Shown here: one piece after another, positions 1 through 7,405 of the stretch
Numbering within the stretch: position 1 is the first letter of the stretch
Layout: each line of letters begins with the position of its first letter
DNA from: Cryomorphaceae bacterium
GTDB taxonomy: Bacteria; Bacteroidota; Bacteroidia; Flavobacteriales; UBA7312
Length of the DNA stretch: 11,531 bases
NCBI GenBank assembly: GCA_018608925.1
Contig: JABAYQ010000065.1
Span: 1-11,531 of the forward strand
Direction of reading: 5' to 3'
The notes under the pieces: generated by a model
Told to the model about the DNA's origin: nothing
Seen by the model: the letters and a program-made list of their open reading frames with translations, nothing else
The model's database searches: none
Position numbers and translations under genes: made by a program

Positions 1-102
1 AACTAAGTCAATGTCTGCAATGCTTACAGGAATTTGAGCCATTACATTAAAGGGTAGGGCTAAAAGTAAAAACTTAAAGAATAAATAAGGTTTATTTAAC
101 AT
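1..102 (-). CDS. N-terminus of a secreted protein (continues beyond left edge)
   Basis: Thirty-four codons from the ATG at 102 stay open to the edge. The peptide begins MLNKPYLFFK and continues with a hydrophobic core (FLLLALPFNV) and a likely signal peptidase site after M-A, leaving Gln as first mature residue. This pattern matches the signal peptides of the other exported proteins in the window. The mature start (QIPVSIADIDLV) is too short to identify a family. A perfect -7 box lies just upstream, so this gene probably has its own promoter. It could be another T9SS cargo or a periplasmic protein; nothing here decides that. Confidence 0.75.
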   Translation of the reverse strand, partial: MLNKPYLFFKFLLLALPFNVMAQIPVSIADIDLV

Positions 103-127
103 TTGGTTCACTTGAGATTTAGACTAA

Positions 128-135
128 CAAAGTTA
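128..135 (-). promoter_or_regulatory. Bacteroidota -7 promoter box for the left-edge gene
   Basis: The minus strand reads TAACTTTG, a perfect match to TAnnTTTG, 25 nt upstream of the ATG at 102 and in the 82-bp gap after the glycosyltransferase. A clear TTTG -33 element is not seen; the region about 20-25 nt upstream holds a T-rich stretch (TTCTTTTCCC). A short leader is implied. Confidence 0.5.
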
Positions 136-184
136 ACATTTAAATTTTTAAGGGAAAAGAATAGCCAAGGTCTTACGCACCCAG

Positions 185-1240
185 CTAATTGGAGTATAAA
201 CTAACGAAAGCCTTCTCCCAGTTCTTTATTTTAATTGTCCAATCAAACGACTTACCTAATTCGATTGAATTAGAAGAGACGGCATGTAAAAGATTTGGCT
301 CCTTTTTTAATTTGGCAAGAGTTTGAGCCGCTTCATTAAAATCAGACACCACAAAGCCATTGACCCCATTAGAAATCCATTCTTGAGCGCCGTAGTCACC
401 ATAAACTACAGAAGGAATGCCAGCGCAGGCATTTTCTAAAATAGCCTTTGGAAAGCCTTCTGATCTTGATAGCAAAATGTGTAACTGTATTTCGCTTAAT
501 AATTCTATTATTTTCGATTGATCGAGAAATCCATGAAAAACAAGATTAGTTAATTCTCTATTTTTCAATTCCATCTCTATGTCTATTTTTCCATTTCCCG
601 AACCAACTAAATGAAACTCTAAGTCAGGAAAACGACTAGCAAGATCAAGATAATCAAAAACCCCTTTTCTAACCAAATCATTGCCAATCATAATTACTTT
701 TTTCAAATCGGAATTGGGTCTATTTAAATTTAAAAACAAACTAGATTCTGTTCCTAAATAAAGAATTTCTGAATTAGTTTGTAATTGATGACGCTCTCTA
801 TTATAGGCTTTCATAAATGTAGTAATGGAATACCTTTGGCTAAATCTGTGGTAATACTTAATAAAGTCTTTTCCGCTTATCTTAACTGCATTTTTAGCCG
901 CTTGATTATCAAAGATACCCTCAATGGTAGTCATGCTTTTCTTATTAAAAAGCCTGCACAAAAAAGAGGTGTATTTTAAGTTGTTTCCTTTTGGCAGATA
1001 CACAATGTCGGCTAAAAGAGTCTGAACAAAATATACCCAGTAGATAAAAATTCGATGCGGCCAATAGCACTTATGAATATGAACCTCATCCATTTTTAAA
1101 GTCGGAGAAGAATAAACACTCAAAACATGAACCTCGAACTTTGATTTGTCAAGGTGTTTCGCTATTGACCTGCAATTAAGGTTCTGGGCGTTGGAGGTAT
1201 TTACAAATCCTCCTAGAAAAAGTCTTATTTTACTTTTCAT
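185..1240 (-). CDS. GT4-family glycosyltransferase (GT-B fold)
   Basis: Cytoplasmic or membrane-associated enzyme expected to transfer a sugar from a nucleotide donor to a growing glycan. The 351-residue protein has no signal peptide. The C-terminal nucleotide-sugar-binding half is well conserved: R191-K192-G-V, a V-G-S-G-N-G turn (212-217), H-G-F-L (236-239), and the E-x7-E motif E261-GFPKAIL-E269, followed by G-x-P-S-V-V-Y and N-G-V-N-G-F (291-296). The N-terminal acceptor half is diverged, so the acceptor and linkage cannot be predicted. The start is taken as the ATG at 1240; an in-frame TTG at 1252 would add four residues but is less likely. It sits directly behind a terminator with almost no leader, so expression would rely on readthrough or on a promoter overlapping the hairpin. 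Its presence extends the glycan theme of the upstream genes. Confidence 0.9.
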   Translation of the reverse strand: MKSKIRLFLGGFVNTSNAQNLNCRSIAKHLDKSKFEVHVLSVYSSPTLKMDEVHIHKCYWPHRIFIYWVYFVQTLLADIVYLPKGNNLKYTSFLCRLFNKKSMTTIEGIFDNQAAKNAVKISGKDFIKYYHRFSQRYSITTFMKAYNRERHQLQTNSEILYLGTESSLFLNLNRPNSDLKKVIMIGNDLVRKGVFDYLDLASRFPDLEFHLVGSGNGKIDIEMELKNRELTNLVFHGFLDQSKIIELLSEIQLHILLSRSEGFPKAILENACAGIPSVVYGDYGAQEWISNGVNGFVVSDFNEAAQTLAKLKKEPNLLHAVSSNSIELGKSFDWTIKIKNWEKAFVSLYSN

Positions 1241-1263
1241 TCTCAATGCCAAAATGGATGTAT

Positions 1264-1294
1264 AAAAAAGGCCAACACAATGGTTGACCTTTTT
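1264..1294 (-). terminator. Intrinsic terminator after the PNGase F-related gene
   Basis: In the minus-strand transcript a 12-bp stem (AAAAAGGUCAAC pairing with GUUGGCCUUUUU) has one G-U wobble and a 6-nt loop, and runs into six U residues. It starts 4 nt after the stop codon at 1299. In plus-strand RNA the wobble becomes a C-A mismatch, so the structure favours the minus direction. It ends only 23 nt before the start codon of the next gene. Confidence 0.85.
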
Positions 1295-1298
1295 ATAA

Positions 1299-4200
1299 TT
1301 ATTGTTTGACTAGTTTCTTTCGAACTCTATTGTCTTTACTTTTTAAGTCAATAAAATAAACGCCATTGCTATAAGGAGATAAATCCACTACGGCATTGTA
1401 GTCGTTCAATTCAACAACTTGAAGTACTCTACCAGACATGTCGATTAATTTATATTCTTCAATTAAAACATTGCTCTCAAAGTTTACTACATCTGATGTA
1501 GGGTTTGGGAACATTATTAATTCTATGTTTTTATTTTCTTTAACATTCGTAAAGCCACCAATTACAAAAGAATAGTTAATCTCTCTTCCGAAGTCTGGAT
1601 CAAAGTTAAAACTAGGGCCAGTAAGTGGTCTAAACTGAAAAAAACCATTTCCTTGATCAGGATACGCCCAATAGGACAATCCGTCATCACCAGTATCTAA
1701 CACTTTTAAAGAGTAGCATCCGTTAGACAAATCTAATGTGTCAAAATATAGTGTATTGGCCGCTAAATTAGTATTCGTATAAACTACGTTTCCGTTTAAA
1801 TCAGTAACGGTTACCGAATTATCTTGAGGAAGATTGTTAGTACGGTATCTTAATGCAACTGATGTTTGATAAACATCAGGCATATCAAATTTGGTTGTAA
1901 ACGTATTGTTTTCCTGATACTCATCTGATACTTGATTCGGGTTACTAGCAGTTATTGTAAAGTTGTTAGATCCGTCTCCTAACCAAAAGCTAGGCTCTTC
2001 TACATTAACAGTAACAATTTCCGATTCCATAAACTTTAAACTTCCTGTCCATTCATAAACAAAAGGTGATCCTCCAGAAATTTGGAACGTAACTCTTGCA
2101 GAATTTAAATCGTTTGATCCTCCGTTTCTAATCACAAACTGTATGCCATTACAAATGGTGTTTTTTCTAGAAACATACTCCCAATTATTAGGAGATATTA
2201 CATCGTATATTTCTACATCTGATGCGAAGTTAGCATCTCCATATTCTACCAAATGCATTGTCATATCATATCTTCCGCTTCCCATTCCTAAATTATTGGC
2301 TGGTACTGGAGTGATATCGTAATCGACTTCTAATGTTTGACCCGACAGAATATATGGGGTTAAATCAAACTCTCTTGTTTTAACAACGTCTCCAGGACAC
2401 CATCCTTCTCTTGCTCCTGGCCAAGTTCCTCCTTGTGGAAATACTGGGTTTAAAGCACACTCTGTTGTTTGCCAAACGTGCCAGTCGGCAATTTGATCTC
2501 CATTTGCAAAAAGATAATGGGTATTGTTTTTCCATTCACAACAGTGAGGGTAAGCACCTGTAGTACTATTATGACCATGACCAGTAATAGTTGTTTTTAA
2601 TTTAGCAAATTTTGTTTCAGGCTCTAGGTTTAATTCTGTATTAGATAAATAAACATCGTCATCTAAATCTCTGTAGCTATAACCTGTCCAAATACTTGAA
2701 CTTTGATTCCAAACATGGGATACTTTCTGAACTGGCCTAGCAGGTGTACCATGAACAAAAGCAAATTCAAGGTCCACTAACTCGGAAGTGTTAGGTGAAG
2801 TTATCTCAACATTGCCTTTTAACAAATTAGCAAAGTCAGTTACATCATAAACCCATCTAAAACCAGCTCCTAAATCAAGTCCTATTCCGTATGGAGTAAT
2901 GAATCTTCCCAACTCATATCTGTTTGTTAGCTCGAATGGCTCTTGATAAAAATGAACAGTATCGTTATAAACTGTTTGATCAGCCATATAGTAAAGGCTA
3001 TCAATTGGGTCTCCATTAAAATCTGTAGTGTATGACCAGCCTGCTGGAAATTGATAGCTTAAATCGGAAATATTAAAATAGCCAGAAATAGGAACATATT
3101 GCGCTAAAGAAATTGGATTTACCAAAACAGAATCTATAACCAAAACGGAATCTAAAGAAGTGGTATATTCTCCCTGAACAAATGTAATGTTAGCCCTGTC
3201 GGAAGAAAGAACAATCTCGTGTATTTGATCCGATGAATTATGAAACCTTACCATATCCTGATTGGTAGGAGCCCCATTATATCCATTAAGTGACTTATCT
3301 AAAATTACACCTACATCATTAAAGTCGTAATATAAAACAAGATCATTATAGTAAGGGTGAGTATTATCTAAAGGAATATTCATCCAGTCAGTTATGTTTT
3401 GCTGGCTTAATGATTTTTTCCAAACTCTAAACTCGTCTAGCTTTCCATCCCACAATGATCTATTTGCTATTCTAAAAATGGAAACAATAGAGATAGAATC
3501 AAACTTTTCTGTTCCTGTATGCCATAATTGTCCGTTTTTGAAAATGTTCATTACCCCTGCAACTGCATCTTTTGTAAATGCCCAATGAGTCCATTCATCG
3601 GTAATTTCACCCGCTGTAATTTCCTTAGAAATTCTACTTGCTCCCCCAGAACCAAATCCTGCATCCCAATAAATACTATTGTTTCCCCACGGAAAATGGC
3701 AATTTATTCTTCTTGTATTAGTTGTGTCAAACCCTTCGAAAAGTGTGGTATTTAAAGGCAAAACTTCTGCATTACCTTGTGCCCAAAAAGAAACAGTAGC
3801 CTCGTTGCCAAAGTCTGTACTTTCTAAGGCTACATCAACTTGTTGTCCGCTAGTTATTTGCAAATACCCATCACGATTTATCGTGTAGGCAACGGTATTA
3901 GACGTTGTTTGTGAAGATGAGACCACATTATCATTTGCACTAAAATTAGGGTTTAGCAAATCGTTCTCGAAACTTACTTCCATTATTATGTTGGAAGAAC
4001 CATCCCATACAAATGGTGATAATAAATCAAGAGTCTGCAAGCCAGAACTGAAAGTGGTATTATTATAATAAACCTCTTGAAAATTACCAATGTCAAAATT
4101 AGACAAGGAGTCTAAATTGGTATGTTTCATAGAAATATTTAAATGATTTAAATCGCTACCACTTGCTACTAAATCAAATCTTAACTTGCTTATTTCGCCA

Positions 4201-4739
4201 GCCTGTAATCCAGAGTTTGTTAGCTCCTCTGCTGTCCATACAATTTGAGAAATAACGGACTCTGAAGAAGCGCCAAATAAATTATCGTTCTCGATGCTTT
4301 CATTTCCTATAGCATAATCTACTTCAGACATTGTACTAGTATAATTTGGAAAATACTGATAGGATTGAGAATAATTATAGTAAGGATTATTTACATATTC
4401 TATGGTATCTAAAGCTTGTCCTCCAAAATAATAACTGGCATGCTCTACTCTTACAGAATCAAATTCACCGGTATATTCTGTTAGATAGGTTGTTGTGCTA
4501 TAGTCCCACTCTCCACACGGAAGATTGTCTGTAGTAGTTTGAGCATCACATTTAAGGGTGTAGCTCATCAATATTTTCCTAAATGGAGTTTCGTGATTTG
4601 GAAAGTTCCAAACTCCAGTTCTGGTGTTTATAGAATCAAAAGTTAGTGTCTGCACATAAGTTGTGTCCTGAGAGAAAGCGAACTGACCTAATAACAAAAA
4701 GGCAATTAGAGATAGTAATTTAGTTGAAATGAACTTCAT
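1299..4739 (-). CDS. T9SS-secreted peptide-N-glycosidase F-related protein with LamG insertion
   Basis: 1146 residues with a signal peptide at 1-23 (AFS before Gln). The PNGase F fold is recognisable but split. The N-terminal part holds FPNHETPFRKILM (46-58) and C-G-E-W-D (75-79). The remainder resumes at ELGRFITPY (609-617) and runs through Y-D-V-T-D-F, GTP (664-666), G-H-G-H (720-723), CCEW (733-736), R-E-G-W-C-P-G (777-783) and the strand near 803-809. D79 matches catalytic D60 and E735 matches E206 of the Elizabethkingia enzyme. R777 and W780 match its R248 and W251. The loop carrying E118 and W120 is about five residues shorter with no clear equivalent, and W191 is H721. Between about 90 and 602 lie a beta-rich module (158-262, with PFVWDGSSNI) and a LamG/concanavalin-like domain (about 290-475). 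A CARDB-like domain (861-950), a beta module with DTGDDG (1015-1020) and a T9SS type A sorting domain (about 1070-1146) follow. Deglycosylating activity is possible but unproven. Confidence 0.85.
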   Translation of the reverse strand: MKFISTKLLSLIAFLLLGQFAFSQDTTYVQTLTFDSINTRTGVWNFPNHETPFRKILMSYTLKCDAQTTTDNLPCGEWDYSTTTYLTEYTGEFDSVRVEHASYYFGGQALDTIEYVNNPYYNYSQSYQYFPNYTSTMSEVDYAIGNESIENDNLFGASSESVISQIVWTAEELTNSGLQAGEISKLRFDLVASGSDLNHLNISMKHTNLDSLSNFDIGNFQEVYYNNTTFSSGLQTLDLLSPFVWDGSSNIIMEVSFENDLLNPNFSANDNVVSSSQTTSNTVAYTINRDGYLQITSGQQVDVALESTDFGNEATVSFWAQGNAEVLPLNTTLFEGFDTTNTRRINCHFPWGNNSIYWDAGFGSGGASRISKEITAGEITDEWTHWAFTKDAVAGVMNIFKNGQLWHTGTEKFDSISIVSIFRIANRSLWDGKLDEFRVWKKSLSQQNITDWMNIPLDNTHPYYNDLVLYYDFNDVGVILDKSLNGYNGAPTNQDMVRFHNSSDQIHEIVLSSDRANITFVQGEYTTSLDSVLVIDSVLVNPISLAQYVPISGYFNISDLSYQFPAGWSYTTDFNGDPIDSLYYMADQTVYNDTVHFYQEPFELTNRYELGRFITPYGIGLDLGAGFRWVYDVTDFANLLKGNVEITSPNTSELVDLEFAFVHGTPARPVQKVSHVWNQSSSIWTGYSYRDLDDDVYLSNTELNLEPETKFAKLKTTITGHGHNSTTGAYPHCCEWKNNTHYLFANGDQIADWHVWQTTECALNPVFPQGGTWPGAREGWCPGDVVKTREFDLTPYILSGQTLEVDYDITPVPANNLGMGSGRYDMTMHLVEYGDANFASDVEIYDVISPNNWEYVSRKNTICNGIQFVIRNGGSNDLNSARVTFQISGGSPFVYEWTGSLKFMESEIVTVNVEEPSFWLGDGSNNFTITASNPNQVSDEYQENNTFTTKFDMPDVYQTSVALRYRTNNLPQDNSVTVTDLNGNVVYTNTNLAANTLYFDTLDLSNGCYSLKVLDTGDDGLSYWAYPDQGNGFFQFRPLTGPSFNFDPDFGREINYSFVIGGFTNVKENKNIELIMFPNPTSDVVNFESNVLIEEYKLIDMSGRVLQVVELNDYNAVVDLSPYSNGVYFIDLKSKDNRVRKKLVKQ

Positions 4740-4779
4740 AGTTTTTGTTGTTTAATGTATTAATTCAAGATCAAGGATT

Positions 4780-4787
4780 TAAATATA
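4780..4787 (-). promoter_or_regulatory. Possible -7 box upstream of the PNGase F-related gene
   Basis: On the minus strand this reads TATATTTA, seven of eight matches to the Bacteroidota -7 consensus TAnnTTTG, 40 nt before the ATG at 4739. No TTTG -33 element is visible at the usual distance. The 63-bp gap to the previous gene has no terminator hairpin either, so cotranscription with the barrel gene remains possible. Confidence 0.25.
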
Positions 4788-4802
4788 CGATTGTTCGTTA
4801 AA

Positions 4803-6380
4803 TTAAAAATCATAATAATGATTATTAATGTCTGTTTTAAATGAGATGAACACGTAATTAGTTTTAGCGATTGGGAGGTATAATGATTTCGATTCTCTAT
4901 TTGTAACACCTAGTTCTACTTTCATGTTGGTAGTAGGGTTTACAATATAAGCTAATCTAACATCAACAATTCTCAAATTTGTAGTGTTGCCTTGTGCTAC
5001 TTCGTTTCCGTATTCGAGACGGTCTCCTTCCGCGTAAGAAGTTAGGATGTCACTTCCATAATTTAGTGGATCTCCAGTAATATTGGCGCCGTGTGTAGCA
5101 AAAATAACTTTAGAGTCTATAGCCCATCTTTTGTATCTGTATCTTAAAAAAGAAACTGACTCCATAAAACTTGCTCCTAATGGGTGTGCTAACGCTTGGT
5201 TATAGTGGGTGTAACTCTGGAGAGGGTTTAAATGGGAATAAGTAAACGGACGAGAAAAGTTGTATTCGGACTGTAGAGTTAGATTTTTAACTCCAAATGC
5301 ATCGAACCATTTTGCTCCGAGCTGGTAACTGTACTTATTTGCCCACCAACCACTTTTAGCTTTCAGCTCACTAAACCTAAATTCGTCTAATAATAATTGT
5401 CCGTATAAATGAGCGCTATTATTTAACTTAAACTTGGTATTTAAGCCAAGAAGAGCATTGCCAGACGCAGAGCCTAAAGAAAACTCTACTGGTCTATAAA
5501 AAATAATTGGATTTAAATAATTAATATCAAACCCTCTTCCCGATTCGCTTTGCTCCCATACTATGGTTTCGAAAAGACCCAAATTCCATCTTTTAGTAAG
5601 GTTGATGCTTAAATAGTGGGTAGTGCTATACTTCTTTCTAAAAGTATTGTTTAACTCAAACTCGGGCCTTAAATCTTGAAGAATAGAAAATATATTTACG
5701 TACTTGACTTTCCAGAAGTCAGTAGTAATTTTAAAAAAAGGGTAATTAAAGGCATTGTCAGAAAGCAATAATGAACGGTAACCATCGCCTATGAAGTTTT
5801 TTCCGTGACCAAATTGAAAATTAAAATGCTTGTCGGCCTGATAGCTAATCAAACCGTTAGACATGGCAAAATCAAAATCATGATCCACCTCATGATCTCC
5901 CCATTTAGAATATCCTTGACCAGGAACAACAAAATAATTGTCTACAATAGCATCCTCTAAATAGTCAGGAAAAATTGCCTGATTTTCGTAAAAAGAGGTG
6001 TAAAAAGTTATTTTAGAGCCAACCCTTCCTTTTACTTCAAAAGCACGAGTATTTACGTATCGGCTTGCTGAGTCGGAATTACCAAGCTCAAGATGAAATA
6101 AAGGATTAATAATTAGGTCAAAATCATCGGCCTGATAGCGCAAAGCATTGTTGTTTAAAGCGCCATTCAAAAAAGAAGATTTAAAAGAATATGGTTCTAT
6201 GTTAGAGTCCGTGTTTTGACCAAAGTTAAAATTAGCTTTTAAAGAAGTATGGGACGTAGAATCTAAGCAATGGTACTCCTTTTGGTAATCGTTGTGCCAA
6301 GAATGATTGAATGTAAAGCTGTTTTGACTAAAAAGTAAGATTGGCATAAAGGCCAAAACTATAATAATGGATTTTTTCAT
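4803..6380 (-). CDS. Outer-membrane beta-barrel protein, Wzi capsule-assembly / gliding RemB-like
   Basis: A 525-residue protein with a signal peptide at 1-18 (MKKS, hydrophobic core, cleavage after LLFS before Gln). The body is made of alternating aromatic/polar strands ending in a C-terminal Phe, as expected of an outer-membrane barrel. Recognisable blocks are F-G-H-G-K-N-F-I-G-D-G-Y-R-S-L-L-L-S-D (190-208) and NYLNPIIFYRP (287-297). I associate these with Bacteroidota proteins annotated as gliding motility protein RemB or Wzi-like capsule assembly; this is recall, not a search. Wzi-type barrels bind or organise exported polysaccharide at the surface. The 4-nt ATGA overlap with the upstream lipid-sugar transferase gene supports a joint role in surface glycan export or anchoring. 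The exact subfamily is uncertain. Confidence 0.65.
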   Translation of the reverse strand: MKKSIIIVLAFMPILLFSQNSFTFNHSWHNDYQKEYHCLDSTSHTSLKANFNFGQNTDSNIEPYSFKSSFLNGALNNNALRYQADDFDLIINPLFHLELGNSDSASRYVNTRAFEVKGRVGSKITFYTSFYENQAIFPDYLEDAIVDNYFVVPGQGYSKWGDHEVDHDFDFAMSNGLISYQADKHFNFQFGHGKNFIGDGYRSLLLSDNAFNYPFFKITTDFWKVKYVNIFSILQDLRPEFELNNTFRKKYSTTHYLSINLTKRWNLGLFETIVWEQSESGRGFDINYLNPIIFYRPVEFSLGSASGNALLGLNTKFKLNNSAHLYGQLLLDEFRFSELKAKSGWWANKYSYQLGAKWFDAFGVKNLTLQSEYNFSRPFTYSHLNPLQSYTHYNQALAHPLGASFMESVSFLRYRYKRWAIDSKVIFATHGANITGDPLNYGSDILTSYAEGDRLEYGNEVAQGNTTNLRIVDVRLAYIVNPTTNMKVELGVTNRESKSLYLPIAKTNYVFISFKTDINNHYYDF

Positions 6381-7405
6381 TTGCTTTTATTAATAATAAT
6401 CAAAAATAACACCCCTAATCCGCAAATCAAAAGAAGGACGTAGTTAATGTTTAAAAAGCCTAAAAACAAAGCTGCTATAATAACTAACAAATTAAAAAGC
6501 AAAAGAGTTATGGCCGTCTGAATTTGAGTCAACCCTTTGTCCATTAACAAATGGTGAAGGTGGTTTCTGTCTCCCGAAAAAGGAGATTTTTTTTGGGCCA
6601 ATCGAACAATAAAAACCCTAAGTAAATCTTGAAGTGGAATAATTAAAATCGCCATTGCTAGAGTAGGTGTTTTAATTTGAAACCATTGGCTCTCTATTTG
6701 AAAATCTGTTTCTACAAATTGAACCGCAATAATTGAAAGTAAAAATCCGACAACTAAGGAACCCGTGTCGCCCATAAATATTTGAGCAGGATGCCAGTTG
6801 TATCTTAAAAAAGCTATTAGTGCCCCTATTATAGCTGATAAGATTATTGCGAAATTAATGTCGTTTTGTAAAAATAAAAAGACGAAAAATACAGAAGATA
6901 CTAATAGGCCTATCAAAGCCGCTAAACCATCAATACCGTCTATTAAATTATACGCATTTGTAATGACCAACATGGTTAAAACAGTAAGCAAAAAACTAGT
7001 TATGTATGGTAATTCATAAATGAAAAATAGCCCTTGCATGCTAGTAATTCTCAAGTCGTTAAAGTAAACGATGATAATAATAGCTATTAATTGACCTAAG
7101 AATTTTTTTGAGGGACGAAGAGTTATAGAGTCGTCAATTACACCTAAGAAAAAGACAATAAACAAAGATCCCATTATCCATTGAACTCCATCCACATCTC
7201 CTATTTTCAGAAGAATGAAAAAAGATAGTATTATACCAAAAAAAATGGCAACTCCTCCGTAAGTAGGGATTGCTTTTGAGTGCGAAGCTATAAGGTTAGG
7301 AATCTTTAATAAATCGGTATACCTTTTAGATAAAAGTAATATGAGAGGTATCGTTAGATAAGTAATGAAAAAAGAAATGATAAGACTGATTATAATTTCA
7401 ATCAT
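6377..7405 (-). CDS. WecA/TagO-type undecaprenyl-phosphate sugar-1-phosphate transferase
   Basis: Integral membrane enzyme that moves a sugar-1-phosphate, usually GlcNAc-1-P from UDP-GlcNAc, to undecaprenyl phosphate and so starts lipid-linked glycan synthesis. About ten hydrophobic segments fill the 342 residues. Motifs numbered from the ATG at 7405: P-T-Y-G-G (47-51), the Mg-binding Asp pair in VIDD (91-92), NAYNLIDGIDG (150-160), MGDTGS (211-216) and HLHH (282-285). The HxHH cytoplasmic loop fits WecA/TagO better than MraY (HHH-type), so this is probably not the peptidoglycan enzyme. A GTG at 7408 could add one residue. I prefer the ATG, which gives a TGATG stop-start with gmd. The gene's own TGA overlaps the next ATG by 4 nt (ATGA). 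The actual sugar donor is not determined. Confidence 0.92.
   Translation of the reverse strand: MIEIIISLIISFFITYLTIPLILLLSKRYTDLLKIPNLIASHSKAIPTYGGVAIFFGIILSFFILLKIGDVDGVQWIMGSLFIVFFLGVIDDSITLRPSKKFLGQLIAIIIIVYFNDLRITSMQGLFFIYELPYITSFLLTVLTMLVITNAYNLIDGIDGLAALIGLLVSSVFFVFLFLQNDINFAIILSAIIGALIAFLRYNWHPAQIFMGDTGSLVVGFLLSIIAVQFVETDFQIESQWFQIKTPTLAMAILIIPLQDLLRVFIVRLAQKKSPFSGDRNHLHHLLMDKGLTQIQTAITLLLFNLLVIIAALFLGFLNINYVLLLICGLGVLFLIIINKSK

Noticed and set aside
3394..3888. Short plus-strand open frames
   Set aside because: They lie opposite the LamG-coding part of the PNGase F-related gene, overlap one another, and show no domain or start context. The same holds for 785-979, 4346-4534 and 6798-7019.
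4740..4802. Terminator or regulatory hairpin between the barrel and PNGase F-related genes
   Set aside because: Only a short imperfect direct repeat (CTTGATCTTGAA) is present; there is no stable stem followed by a T tract.
6377..7405. MraY, the peptidoglycan lipid I synthase
   Set aside because: The HLHH loop, length and neighbourhood with gmd and a Wzi/RemB-like barrel fit WecA/TagO; there is no cell-wall gene cluster around it.
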